A stretch of DNA of 64,000 bases from Nitrospinaceae bacterium (GTDB lineage Bacteria > Nitrospinota > Nitrospinia > Nitrospinales > VA-1), in NCBI GenBank assembly GCA_029261595.1, contig JAJDAZ010000002.1, positions 1-64,000 on the forward strand, read 5' to 3'. The position numbers were made by a program, and so were the translations under genes. The notes beneath the pieces were generated by a model. That model had not been told where the DNA came from, made no database searches, and saw only the letters and a program-made list of their open reading frames with translations. Of this stretch, positions 1 through 9,474 are shown in pieces. Within the stretch, counting starts at the first letter, position 1; the number at the start of each line of letters is the position of its first letter.

Positions 1-3000
1 TCGCTGTCAATGTATCTGGCTATGATATATTGGCCTTGACTGGAGTCCAGATTATTATAATCGACCTCAATGTCGACATCCGCCGCACCCACCGGGCCAT
101 AGTTCATTTTATAAGCGAGCCCACTTGATAAGGCCGGAGAACTTGAGTTAAGTCTTATAATATTGCCACTAAATTGATTCATGTCTCTTGCTGAATTATT
201 ATAAACTTCCTCCCAGCTGGTACCGATTTGTGACGGAGAATCGCCATTTATCTTGCCGGACTCTGATGAACTAAAGTCGGATTCAAATACCACGGTTGCT
301 GTCCCGGGACCAGGGGATGAGCTTGGTTCCACGGTAATTGTCTGAGTGGCCGTCCCTGTGTTGCCTTGAGAATCTGTCGCCGAATAGGTCACTGTGGTGG
401 CGCCAACCGGGAATCCCCCAGCTGGGGCATTGTTGGTTGGTGTGATCGCGCCATCCACCAGATCGGTAGCGGTGGCGGTACCTAAAGTAACGGTCGTCAA
501 TGTTCCGGTTGCCGGAACGGTTAAATTTGCTGGAGCGGTCACCGAAGGCGATGTGGTGTCTGTCACTGTCACCGTTTGGTTCGCCGTTCCTGTGTTGCCG
601 TCGGAGTCCGTGGCTGACCAGGTGACAACGGTTGAGTCGACCGGGAAACTCGCCGGAGCATTATTCGTTGGAGTGATCGATCCATCTTCCAGGTCGGTGG
701 CGGTGGCTGTACCTAAAGTGACGGTCGTCAATGCGCCCGTTGCCTCAACCGTTATATTTGGTGGGGTAGTTACCGTCGGTGCGGAAGAATTCCCTGCTGA
801 AAACTCAGTAACTTTAAAACTCGATACCTGTACGTTCCTGAGATCGTAAGAAGAAAACTCATTGTGTATCGCCCCGAATCCCAAGCCTGATTTTCCTGCT
901 ACGGTTAAGTCGGATGCCTCCGTGACAAAGATCTCTAAAACGTCATTGATAAAGACCTTGATGGACGATCCGTGCATCTCAAGTTTAACCGTATCGCCAT
1001 CTGCGGGGGGTGAAGAGCTTGTCCCCAGAAGAGTGGCTGTGCCGGCAACAATCTTATAAAGTTTCGCCTTGTCCGTTGCATTTTTGGTTATCGCAACTGC
1101 AAACATATTGTCAACATCCGTCCATCTTCCAATTATCCAAATCGGCTGGAAGGCGTCTGTGTCCAGACGAGAGGTTGTCGTCTCAATGTCTACATCTGGC
1201 GAACCCACCGGACCGTAATTGGCGTGGTAAGTGTAACCGTCGTCATCGAATGAAGTCGCCCCGGCAGTGTCTTCCGGGTGCCGTAAAAATGCGAAGGCTG
1301 AACCGGTGCTGTTTTCCAATTCAATCCAGTTCGTTCCTGTGGTATCGGGAATCGTGCTATCCAGGGACCCATTGTTAGGACCGCCTGTGAAGTCATCTTG
1401 AAAAACCAGGGTTTCGGTTAAGGGACCAGGGGGTGAGGCCAGTTGAACAGTAATCGTCTGGGTGTCAATTCCTATATTTCCGGCAGCATCCTGGGCGCTC
1501 CAGGTCACTACCGTCGTTCCTACAGGGAATCCTCCTGCTGGTGCGTTATTCGTTGGAACCAGCGGTCCATCTTCCTGGTCGGTGGCTGTGGCGGTACCTA
1601 AAGGAACTAGCGTCAAAGTGCCAGTGGCTTCAACCGTGGCATTTGGCGGAGCTGTCACTGATGGTGGCGTTGTATCAGTTGAGATTATTTCTGCCACGAT
1701 GGTCACTTCATCAAATTCTGTAAACTCGCCGTCATCGGCACTCAAGCGCAGCACGTAAGTACCCACCGAGGAGAAGCTTGCGGTAGTATCTTCCAAATTA
1801 GGATTCGCAAAAGTAACCGTGCCGGGCCCACTCTGCTCACTCCAAGTAATGGTCGGAAACGGTTGCAACTGGCTATCGTCAGTGACCGAACCATTAAGAA
1901 TTGCACCGATTGCCAGGTTGATCGTTTGATCCAAACCGGCGTTTACCGCAGGTGCTGCGTTGGTTCCAGTGGGCGGGGGAGAAGTAAGAAAAGCATTCAC
2001 CCCAAACTGCATCGGTGGTGTGCCTCTTTCCGCCGCTCCCATATCGGGTGCAGCGCCGGTATAGTTGTCATTGAAATTTGGGAGGACTTCTCCAGCATCG
2101 ACGCCGGGGCTATTTGGCGCAAGGAAAAACTCACCGACAAAATCATTACCGGAATCATAGGTAGGTACGCCAAAAATGCCGTTGGCTTCAGCGCCACTAG
2201 GAACCCTGAGCTGACCGTTGTAGAGATCGTAGTCGAAATCATTATTATTTGAGGTACTGGTGGTTGTCCTGATAGAGTATTCAGTATCTGGAAATGCGAT
2301 TTCATAAATGTTATTTCGTGTTTTCGTGTCCTGTACCGAGCTATCGCTAATACCGCGCGAAAAACCCAGCGGGAACTGCAACCCTTGAACAAAGGCTTGC
2401 AACATAGTGTTATGAAAAAAGAACACCCCACCCCCGGTATCACTGCCAGCTTTATGAAAGACCCCTCTGGGATCGTCATCTGAACTTATGTCGGGTTGCT
2501 TACGACTTTCGACACCTACGTTTCTCCAGGCATAGAGAGGTCCCACATTCACTTTGCGAGTCGCAATTCCTACATACGTGTAGTCCAGATAATTTTCCCA
2601 AATCCGTATGTTGATGTTACCCCCCTCGATCTCTATTGCGTCGTCCCAAACTTGCGAGATAGAATTGCCATAGACATCAGAGTCTCTGTGTAAGTTGCCC
2701 ACAGTGCCACCATTAGCTCCACCGCCAATACCATCGTTAAAATAGTGCTCCTCATCTGAATATATTTCATTGTAGCGAATCACGTGGTTTCCACCCGTGT
2801 TTGTAAAATAGATACCGCCTGACCCTTTGGGGTGATAGCCAGAGCTATTAGGCGTCACATCGGGTCTCGCTTCTTCCCAGCTATTCGTATCACCACGGGG
2901 GTGGTGGATTTTATTTCGCTGAATGATTATTTTGTGGATATTATTGGTTGTCGTTGTCGACTTGACACCGCTGTCGTGTTCTAAACTCCAACCCAAACTG

Positions 3001-3719
3001 TCTGTACGACCCCATCCGCTGATATCGTTTTGTTCTATGACGACGTCATGGCTGGCGCCATTAAGTAGGATGGCGCTTCTTGAAGCACCTTTGAGTGTGA
3101 GCCCCCTGATGATAACGTGGTGTGCATTGACCAGGATGTTGTAGGACCTATTGTTTGCAACATCAATGGTGGCGGTTTGTCCTGGCTCTGCAGTATATAA
3201 TATATAGCCACTTGCACTGCCAGATTGATTAAGGGTGAGCGTGTCAGATGAATTTTGGGGAAGTTGAATGGTTTGTGCTATCGGAAAATCCTCACTCCAT
3301 GTCTTGGTAGTCAGTGTTGCGGTCGTTCCGGTATTTTGTAAAGTCAGTTTGATTTCGTATGTGGTGTCCGGGGTGAGGTGTACGACGCTTCCGCGATACT
3401 CTCCATTTCTTATATCAAACCAAAGTGAATGTCCCTCCTTCCAGGTTGAGGAACCAAGAGGTCGGTATTCTACTCTGGCCTCGTTACTGGCACTTCCTTG
3501 AGCAGGACTCCAATAGATGCCTGTGCTATGGAAGGTGGAAACTGCGGATTGCGCACTTGTAATTGCAGGTAGGGAAACTGCGAAAAATAGAAAAAGAAAA
3601 CTGAAAGCTTTAATCTGCCATTTCCCCTTTTGTAGTTGGAGGAGGGCCGAAAATACCAATCCAGGGGAAATGGTTTGGGCAGACTTAGAAACCTTTGAAG
3701 TGACTTTAAGAATGCACAC
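1..3719 (-). CDS. Giant secreted multidomain protein: beta-helix, PKD-like, HYR and LamG-like domains (3' end beyond window)
   Basis: The minus strand is open without a stop for 1239 codons, from a TGA at about 3740 to the left window edge. A hydrophobic stretch at residues 40-58 ending in SLPAITSAQS reads as a signal peptide. It is followed by an FnIII-like domain (63-144) and a right-handed parallel beta-helix (about 177-517, with repeated N/H-x-hydrophobic turns such as HHVIIRGLTL and HKIIIQRNKI). Next come a PKD-like domain (587-677), an HYR domain (684-760), a concanavalin/LamG-like domain (767-977), two more HYR domains (977-1130) and the start of a second LamG-like domain. The HYR domains share the core TATDxxDGxxxPTNNAPA. 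The start is uncertain: GTG at 3719 has a weak AGAGAG upstream, and TTG at 3659 would give a shorter n-region. From the families, it is probably a cell-surface or secreted carbohydrate-binding or adhesive protein. Any enzymatic role for the beta-helix is unproven. Confidence 0.85.
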   Translation of the reverse strand, partial: MCILKVTSKVSKSAQTISPGLVFSALLQLQKGKWQIKAFSFLFLFFAVSLPAITSAQSAVSTFHSTGIYWSPAQGSASNEARVEYRPLGSSTWKEGHSLWFDIRNGEYRGSVVHLTPDTTYEIKLTLQNTGTTATLTTKTWSEDFPIAQTIQLPQNSSDTLTLNQSGSASGYILYTAEPGQTATIDVANNRSYNILVNAHHVIIRGLTLKGASRSAILLNGASHDVVIEQNDISGWGRTDSLGWSLEHDSGVKSTTTTNNIHKIIIQRNKIHHPRGDTNSWEEARPDVTPNSSGYHPKGSGGIYFTNTGGNHVIRYNEIYSDEEHYFNDGIGGGANGGTVGNLHRDSDVYGNSISQVWDDAIEIEGGNINIRIWENYLDYTYVGIATRKVNVGPLYAWRNVGVESRKQPDISSDDDPRGVFHKAGSDTGGGVFFFHNTMLQAFVQGLQFPLGFSRGISDSSVQDTKTRNNIYEIAFPDTEYSIRTTTSTSNNNDFDYDLYNGQLRVPSGAEANGIFGVPTYDSGNDFVGEFFLAPNSPGVDAGEVLPNFNDNYTGAAPDMGAAERGTPPMQFGVNAFLTSPPPTGTNAAPAVNAGLDQTINLAIGAILNGSVTDDSQLQPFPTITWSEQSGPGTVTFANPNLEDTTASFSSVGTYVLRLSADDGEFTEFDEVTIVAEIISTDTTPPSVTAPPNATVEATGTLTLVPLGTATATDQEDGPLVPTNNAPAGGFPVGTTVVTWSAQDAAGNIGIDTQTITVQLASPPGPLTETLVFQDDFTGGPNNGSLDSTIPDTTGTNWIELENSTGSAFAFLRHPEDTAGATSFDDDGYTYHANYGPVGSPDVDIETTTSRLDTDAFQPIWIIGRWTDVDNMFAVAITKNATDKAKLYKIVAGTATLLGTSSSPPADGDTVKLEMHGSSIKVFINDVLEIFVTEASDLTVAGKSGLGFGAIHNEFSSYDLRNVQVSSFKVTEFSAGNSSAPTVTTPPNITVEATGALTTVTLGTATATDLEDGSITPTNNAPASFPVDSTVVTWSATDSDGNTGTANQTVTVTDTTSPSVTAPANLTVPATGTLTTVTLGTATATDLVDGAITPTNNAPAGGFPVGATTVTYSATDSQGNTGTATQTITVEPSSSPGPGTATVVFESDFSSSESGKINGDSPSQIGTSWEEVYNNSARDMNQFSGNIIRLNSSSPALSSGLAYKMNYGPVGAADVDIEVDYNNLDSSQGQYIIARYIDS

Positions 3720-4059
3720 GGACACTTTCTCTCTGTTTCAGTTTAAAGAAACTAGTTTCAGATGAGAGGGAATATAGGCACTTAGAAGTCAAAGTTTTTT
3801 ATAAAGTTTATAATTAGTTGCTATCTAATGAGGATTGCTGTTAATCTATTGATTACGCATATTATATATTAATATTAATAAAAATAATATTGTAATTATT
3901 TTGATTTTCAGTGATTTAAGTCACAATTGAAGTGAAGGTCAGGCTGGAAAATTTAAAAGCCTTTTTGGTTTTCTATTGATTGGGAATTTAGTCAGCATCG
4001 ATCCTAGCCTGCCAGGGCTTTTTGGGTGAAGAACAAAGTTATCCAGATAATGGTTTGCT
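3720..4059. other. AT-rich intergenic region upstream of the giant secreted protein
   Basis: This stretch separates the 5' end of the leftward secreted-protein gene from the next possible gene. Bases 3840-3920 are almost pure A/T, with runs of AATATT and TAATATTA. Such DNA often holds promoters and is intrinsically curved, but no -35/-10 pair with good spacing stands out on the minus strand. No gene or RNA is recognisable. Confidence 0.4.
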
Positions 4060-4434
4060 GTGTGTCTTTTTTCAGGTTTGGTGGCATCGTATCAGGTTTC
4101 ACCCAGGTTATTCCTGCAGCCCCTTGAAAACAAACCCCTCTGCCAAACCAGGAAATTTCGGCCACGGGTTCCTCGACCCATATTGAGTCCACAGATTAAA
4201 GGAATAACCCTGTCTATTGATTTCTCTGGCGGAGGTCCTGCAACATGGGCCAATGTAACCCATATTCAATTTAATGTGGGGAGTCAGCTGATTTCCGGCA
4301 ATTTCAGGGAAACATTTCAGGGGCCAAATTGGAATTCGGTTGTAGGATCTTTATTGAAAGACTACAGCCGGGTCACTGTCTGGAATGAAAAATCGAGGGG
4401 CATCAGGCAGGTCCTGCTCCTGGGGAAAAAATAA
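4060..4434 (+). CDS. Possible small hypothetical protein or gene remnant
   Basis: This open frame of 124 codons is not recognised. The last 70 residues (from about ITLSIDFSGGGPATW to the C-terminal LLLGKK) have the amino-acid balance of a real beta-rich protein. The first 45 residues are Pro/Leu-rich and look non-coding. There is no convincing ribosome binding site ahead of the ATG at 4060. It may be the 3' remnant of a decayed gene or a chance frame. The overlapping minus-strand frame at 4004-4192 is no better supported. Confidence 0.25.
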   Translation: MCLFSGLVASYQVSPRLFLQPLENKPLCQTRKFRPRVPRPILSPQIKGITLSIDFSGGGPATWANVTHIQFNVGSQLISGNFRETFQGPNWNSVVGSLLKDYSRVTVWNEKSRGIRQVLLLGKK

Positions 4435-4585
4435 TTGGGGCCCACAGGAGGAATATGGATCTGCTTTTCTTAATAACCCGCCGGGAGATCAGGAAAACCC
4501 GACAAGGTCCGATCTGTCCTGCATTTGGCCAGGAGGGATTTGAAACGGTTGCTTTTCGAAAAACAAAGAACGCTAAAATAAAAGT

Positions 4586-4604
4586 AAAGTATTCTTAATA
4601 CTTT
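4586..4604 (-). terminator. AT-rich hairpin just after the oxygenase-like gene
   Basis: AAAGTATT and AATACTTT form an 8-bp perfect stem with a 3-nt loop, directly beyond the stop codon at 4606. Read leftward, it is followed by a T-rich stretch (complement of 4570-4585). The stem has little GC, so it is a weak terminator candidate. Confidence 0.4.
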
Positions 4605-4605
4605 G

Positions 4606-5655
4606 CTAGCTTTTTATTCTCGATATAGACCTGATCCCGAAAATACACGATACATTTGATTTTGATTGACCCGGTTCGGTGTCGACTTTCTTTAAGTGCA
4701 GGATGCGGTGCCAGGTGGGAGAGATGCTGTATTTTCCCAATCCTCTTCCTGGGAAAATGGCCAGCGAATCTCCTGTTAAGGGCAAGTCCAGCCACTTTTC
4801 CCCATTGAATATTTCTGTCTTTATAGAGTTTCTGACACTGCTGAGGCAGGTGATGAGTCTTCCGTCGGTGTGAGGGCGGCCAATCATGTTGGCGTTATCA
4901 TCAATGGCTGTCATCACGTTATTGGCCTGAAAGATATGATTTAATTTCGGAAAAACGGCCTTGGCCCCCGGAATCTCGCACAAAAGAGCATACAGGGATT
5001 TGATGAACCGGTATTTAAAGGGGCCGGCGGCCTGGATGATATTATGATCGATTTTTCGACCGAACTGAGCCCATCGATCGCTTGAATTGTTGATGAGCTG
5101 GACAAGTTTATCAAAATCGGCGGGGGTATCGCTGTATTTCAACCTTTCAACAGACATGGCATAAGGAAACAGCTCTGTTTCTGCTGGTAAGGCGCTTTTA
5201 AAAACCTCCTCCCCAACATCCCATAATGTGCTGCGAATATCCTCAGGGACCGAAAACGGTTGGTCTCCGTTGACAAAACTTCCTGGGTCCGTCGCCAGCA
5301 TTTTGGAGCCATTCTCTTTAAAAACATCAAATTTTCGGGCAATATAGGCAAGACGGTCTTTTATCAAAAATATGACATCGCCTATATCATCTCCAGGGCC
5401 ACCTCTGGAATGATAGTTTTTGGCAATATCCATCAGATTTCCCTGCCACGGCAAAGTTTCTCCGCTATCCGGCGGCCCCCCGCCATTTTCGGAACCCATA
5501 AGATCTTTCCAGAGGGTGGGGACGCGGTCATCTTCTTTCAGGACCACCGCGATCGCTCCTTTGTTAAATAATTCAAAAATTTTGCCAGGAACTAATTCCT
5601 CCCTTTTGATATTGGCGATTAAATACTCGGCCGGCCTTTTGGTTGTCAGGTTCAT
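4606..5655 (-). CDS. Candidate 2-oxoglutarate/Fe(II)-dependent oxygenase
   Basis: 349 residues, with the ATG directly before MNLTTKRPAEYLIAN. The C-terminal third carries the facial-triad pattern of the double-stranded beta-helix 2OG oxygenases: His262-Thr-Asp264 (GRPHTDGR), then His316 (PTWHRILH) 54 residues later. Between them is a DSLAIFPG strand like the one that precedes the distal His in the isopenicillin-N-synthase-like group. The N-terminal region is mostly helical, as in that fold. By family, such enzymes hydroxylate, desaturate or cyclise small molecules or side chains. The substrate cannot be read here. There are no operon partners: the neighbours are an AT-rich spacer and a 1.1-kb gene-poor stretch. 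The distal 2OG-binding Arg is not clearly placed, so this is a fold-level assignment. Confidence 0.6.
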   Translation of the reverse strand: MNLTTKRPAEYLIANIKREELVPGKIFELFNKGAIAVVLKEDDRVPTLWKDLMGSENGGGPPDSGETLPWQGNLMDIAKNYHSRGGPGDDIGDVIFLIKDRLAYIARKFDVFKENGSKMLATDPGSFVNGDQPFSVPEDIRSTLWDVGEEVFKSALPAETELFPYAMSVERLKYSDTPADFDKLVQLINNSSDRWAQFGRKIDHNIIQAAGPFKYRFIKSLYALLCEIPGAKAVFPKLNHIFQANNVMTAIDDNANMIGRPHTDGRLITCLSSVRNSIKTEIFNGEKWLDLPLTGDSLAIFPGRGLGKYSISPTWHRILHLKKVDTEPGQSKSNVSCIFGIRSISRIKS

Positions 5656-6793
5656 GGAACACCCTTCAAAGTTAGGTTAGGTAATTTTGTGATTAAATAT
5701 TTTGCGTTGCGCCTGCAATTTGTATGTTTGACTCTAGGGGGTGATGAAAAGACAAGCTTGGAAAAACCAGGCAGGTTTTTAAACGGCACCATCAAAAGGT
5801 GTGAGGATCGAATGGAACACTAGTGGGGAGTTTACTCCTCTATTCCACAGGAACCAAGGTTCCAGATCACACTTGATGTGAGCAGACTTTATACAACCCG
5901 CTATTAAATAAAACCTTAAGTGTATCTGTCAAACATTCATTGGTCGAAGGGGCCTGAATATAAAGGTCAGCTCAGATACTCCCGAACCCTGAAGACCGTT
6001 TGGATATAAACCTTCCAAAAAATTTTTTGATTATGAGATAACAGGTTGAGTCAAGGTTTAACAGCAGTTTCTTTCGATCGGCCTTCCTCAGTCCGTGCCC
6101 AACTTTTTTCACCCTAATCTATTGCTAATCGATTTTTACCACTGGAATGCTTCACTTTTCAAGTTCATTTTTTGATGACAGATGGCCTCGAATTAGAAAC
6201 CCGTTAAAGAGGGTCGGCAAAATGGAAATTGCCCATTGCCGGAGTGGACCAAAATTCAGGGACCTTGAGCAGCCGGTGAGTTCATGGCGACACCTTATTC
6301 TGTAAAGGTCTTCCCCGTAATTTTTAAAATGAAACTTCCGCTGAAAAGCTATTAATTTGTTGAATTTAATGTATTTTATGCGTTATAATTGTGGATCGCG
6401 ATATAAAAAAACCGAGGTCAATCCTACTTACAGTTGATGTAATTTAGTGGCCTCATGGTAAAGGAAGGTTTTTAGTGACCTTGTTGGATAATTGTTTCAA
6501 ACTCCCGAATGTGTATCAAATAATCAATGCGATAATTTTTCTGGCAGTTTGGTTTGGTGAGGGAGTCAATCCTTTTATTGCCCATCTGTATTCAATTTGG
6601 CCGGAAGTTTGAGGCAAAGGTTCCATCCCGGGGAAAAAATATTCATCTGTGCTCCGATTCCTTAAATGACGGTTTTTTTCAGGATCTGGGTTCTCAACAA
6701 GTGACGGCAAATTTAAATGTCCATTTGGGCTGATTCTCATGGGGTCAGCCTGTATGTTTATCGATAAGAACTTTCGAAATATTCCAAAATTGC
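5656..6793. other. 1.1-kb gene-poor region ahead of the polysaccharide locus
   Basis: No convincing coding frame was found on either strand; the minus frame at 6516-6740 lacks a start signal and protein-like composition. The region holds short palindromes, for example GGAACC-aa-GGTTCC at 5850-5863, and a sigma70-like promoter at 6360-6389. The length and position suggest a long 5' leader or regulatory region for the downstream cluster. Confidence 0.4.
6360..6389 (+). promoter_or_regulatory. Sigma70-like promoter upstream of the polysaccharide locus
   Basis: TTGAAT (6360-6365) and a perfect TATAAT (6384-6389) are separated by 18 bp. If used, the transcript would have a leader of about 400 nt before the flippase gene at 6794. 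This is a sequence match only. Confidence 0.4.
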
Positions 6794-8197
6794 ATGGGCA
6801 ATCCTACAAACTCCTTGTCAGTTAACTTTCTAATTCCCCTTTGGAACCGTTTTGCGGGCGGGTCCACCAACCGGCGCATTTTTGGCGCCACGCTCATCGT
6901 CGGGTTTTTCACCCTTCTGGTAAAGTTGGCTTCCTTTTTAAAGGAATTGGTAATTGCATCCACATTTGGCACGGGCGATGCTTTGGAGGCCTTTATAATT
7001 GCCAATCTCATTCCGGCATTTATCGTGAATGTGGTTTCCGGGACCTCCCTGAATTCGGCTATCATGCCGACCTATATTCAGGTGAGGGAGCAGGAAGGGC
7101 CTTTAGAGGCACAGAGGCTTTTATCAGGAATTATTACTTTAACGCTTTTGCTTCAATTCGCGACGATTGCGGTGGTGATCGTTGTCGGACCGTATTTGCT
7201 GAATTTTTTAGGCTCCGGATTCAATGAGGAGAAAATAATCCTTTCCCAGAAGTTGTTATATTTCCTGCTTCCCATAATTGTTCTGAATGGGCTAATAAAA
7301 ACTTTAACCACCATTCTAAACGCAGAAGAACGTTTTGCATTTGCCGCCTATATTCCCGCTGCGGTGCCGGTTGTTTCGGTCCTATCTATTCTCTTCTATG
7401 CGGATGCAATAGGCATCTATGCGCTGGCAATTGGTTTCGTGATTGGGTTTGGATTACAGCTTTTTGTGTTGGCGGTGGTATTGAAAAAAAAGAACATCAT
7501 TATTACACCCCGATGGTATGGAATCACACCTCCTGTCCGCCAGGTGATCCACCAATATTTCCCCATGCTGACCGGCGCCCTCATGGTGGGTAGCACCACA
7601 ATGGTGGACCAGGCCATGGCGGCTATGCTGGAGCCCGGAAGCGTTGCCTCTTTGACCTACGGTGAAAAATTGCCGGCCACTTTGGTCGGAATCAGCGCGA
7701 TGGCCCTGGGCACGGCGGTATTGCCGTATTATTCAAAAATGGTTGCCAATGAAAATTGGCAGGGAATCGAAAATACCTTAAGAACCTATCGATGGAAAAT
7801 CGTCCAGATTGCCGTTCCGTTCACTCTGGTATTTTATTATTTTTCGGAGCCCATCGTCCAAATGATTTTCCAGCGGGGAGCGTTCACGGTAGAAGACACG
7901 GTTTTAGTCGGACAGGTCCAGGCAATGTACGTATTAAAAATACCCCTGTTTTTACTGACGACTTTGATGGTGCGCCTGGTTTCATCGCTCAAATTCAACA
8001 AGCTTCTTATGTACGGAGCCATGATTTCTGTGGTTGTAAATATTATTTTTAATTTCCTTTTAATTAAAATCATGGGTTTGCCGGGAATCGCCCTGTCGAC
8101 AGTTCTTGTTTATGTAGTGTCTTTTGTCTATTTAAGCGTGGGATTGAGAATGAAGCTTGACAGAGTGAAAAAACTTTCTCTACAAAAAGGTAAGTGA
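6794..8197 (+). CDS. MurJ/MVF-family lipid-linked glycan flippase, copy 1
   Basis: 467 residues, nearly all hydrophobic helices (about 12-14). The N-terminal KELVIASTFGTGDALEAF and the later IFQRGAFTVEDT follow the MurJ/MviN pattern (charged helix 1 motif; LFxRGAFxxxD). MurJ moves lipid II across the inner membrane, and in polysaccharide loci relatives are used for undecaprenyl-diphosphate-linked oligosaccharides. It lies first in a glycosyltransferase cluster and is a close paralogue of the gene at 9475. The two begin almost identically (MGN-SxSLS, then WNRFA-GSTNR-IFGATLI), and their resemblance extends a few tens of bases upstream. There is no good Shine-Dalgarno before this ATG. A Wzx-like role in surface glycan export is inferred; it could also be the housekeeping MurJ. 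Confidence 0.8.
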   Translation: MGNPTNSLSVNFLIPLWNRFAGGSTNRRIFGATLIVGFFTLLVKLASFLKELVIASTFGTGDALEAFIIANLIPAFIVNVVSGTSLNSAIMPTYIQVREQEGPLEAQRLLSGIITLTLLLQFATIAVVIVVGPYLLNFLGSGFNEEKIILSQKLLYFLLPIIVLNGLIKTLTTILNAEERFAFAAYIPAAVPVVSVLSILFYADAIGIYALAIGFVIGFGLQLFVLAVVLKKKNIIITPRWYGITPPVRQVIHQYFPMLTGALMVGSTTMVDQAMAAMLEPGSVASLTYGEKLPATLVGISAMALGTAVLPYYSKMVANENWQGIENTLRTYRWKIVQIAVPFTLVFYYFSEPIVQMIFQRGAFTVEDTVLVGQVQAMYVLKIPLFLLTTLMVRLVSSLKFNKLLMYGAMISVVVNIIFNFLLIKIMGLPGIALSTVLVYVVSFVYLSVGLRMKLDRVKKLSLQKGK

Positions 8198-9327
8198 TGC
8201 GATTGACTCTTGTAATTTATTCCCTATCGGCAGGAGGCGCGGAGCGAGTCATGTCAATTATGGCCAATTACTGGGCGGAAAAAGGCTGGTCGATCACATT
8301 GTTGACTTTTGACGATGGAAGCAAAAAACCATTTTATAATCTCCATCCTTCCGTAACGCACCGTCCTCTTGGAGCGGCCCGAAAGTCTTCCAATGTCCTT
8401 TTGGGCTTAATAAATAATATCAATCTCTTCTTCGTGCTCAGGAAGGCGATAAAAAAAAGTGATCCACAAGCGGTGATTGCTTTTACTAGCCGGGTCAATG
8501 TGCAGGTGCTTTTGGCAACGTTCGCCCTTAAAATTCCCATAATCATCTCGGAAAGATCCGTCCCTTCTCATCGTCAAATTGGAAAAATATGGAGTTGGTT
8601 GCGTCGCAGGTTTTACGCCTATTGCTCCTGTCTCGTCGTGCAAAGCCAGGGTGTCCGGGCTTTTTTCTCAGATATAGAAAAATTGAAAATGCAAGTGATT
8701 CCCAACCCGGTGATACCGTTCAATAGCGGGGAATCTGTTTTGGAAAGTGAAAAATCGAAATCGGCAAATAAAATTGTATTGGCGATGGGGCGGTTGACGG
8801 AGCAAAAGGGATTTGATCTTTTACTGAGAGCGTTTGCACAGATCGCGCAAAAAAACTCCGATTGGTTTGTTGAAGTATGGGGGGAGGGGCCCCAACGCGC
8901 TGATCTTGAGAACCTTCGGGATGAATTGGGGTTGCACGATCGAGTGAGATTTCCTGGACTGACTCAATCATCGGCAAAAGAAATGCGAAGAGCCGATTTA
9001 TTTGTGCTCACTTCACGGTGGGAGGGGTTCCCGAATGTTATCTGCGAGGCAATGGTGTGCGGAACGCCTGTGATCAGCTTTAATTGTCCCCATGGCCCGA
9101 GGGAAATTATCGGGCACAATATTGGTGGAATTTTAGTCCCCGAGAACGATGTGGAAGCATTGAGGGCCTCCATGGAATCCTTGATGGGTGATGAGGAAGA
9201 GCGGGATCGTATGTCCGCAGGGGCACCCGAAGTCGTTAAACGGTTTGAATTGACAAAAGTCATGGGGATGTGGGAAGACGTGGTGAAGGCTTCGTTGGAA
9301 GATTCCACAAATGAACAGAAAAATTAA
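8197..9327 (+). CDS. GT4 family glycosyltransferase (PglH/AmsD-like)
   Basis: 376 residues. The ATG overlaps the stop of the flippase gene (TGATG), implying translational coupling; a GTG three bases earlier is an alternative start. The N-terminal SAGGAERVMSIMANYW is the acceptor-side signature of GT4 enzymes. The C-terminal domain has GRLTEQKGFDLLLRAF and the EX7E motif EGFPNVICE, which binds the nucleotide-sugar donor. The pattern is nearest to enzymes adding HexNAc units to undecaprenyl-diphosphate-linked glycans, but the sugar cannot be determined. It is cytosolic or peripheral to the inner membrane. It sits between the two flippase paralogues. Confidence 0.85.
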   Translation: MRLTLVIYSLSAGGAERVMSIMANYWAEKGWSITLLTFDDGSKKPFYNLHPSVTHRPLGAARKSSNVLLGLINNINLFFVLRKAIKKSDPQAVIAFTSRVNVQVLLATFALKIPIIISERSVPSHRQIGKIWSWLRRRFYAYCSCLVVQSQGVRAFFSDIEKLKMQVIPNPVIPFNSGESVLESEKSKSANKIVLAMGRLTEQKGFDLLLRAFAQIAQKNSDWFVEVWGEGPQRADLENLRDELGLHDRVRFPGLTQSSAKEMRRADLFVLTSRWEGFPNVICEAMVCGTPVISFNCPHGPREIIGHNIGGILVPENDVEALRASMESLMGDEEERDRMSAGAPEVVKRFELTKVMGMWEDVVKASLEDSTNEQKN

Positions 9328-9474
9328 TTGTCCCCGACAGGTTGTTCTTACCGTAAAGGATGAGTTGATTCATTCACGGATAACTGCCAAGAGCTTTCAA
9401 TGCCGGTTTGAGCTGATATTTTTTTAGTTGGGCTTTGGATTAGTCATTATGAACTTTCAGCGTTTCAGGATTGC

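Noticed and set aside
394-849. Val/Ala-rich plus-strand open frame with internal repeats, and similar frames at 862-1758
   Set aside because: These lie antisense to the giant minus-strand gene; their repeats simply mirror the HYR modules of the real protein.
1997-2479. Minus-strand frame of 160 codons
   Set aside because: It is in another frame of the same strand as the giant secreted protein, which reads through without a break.
6516-6740. Minus-strand frame of 74 codons in the gene-poor region
   Set aside because: No ribosome binding site and no protein-like composition.
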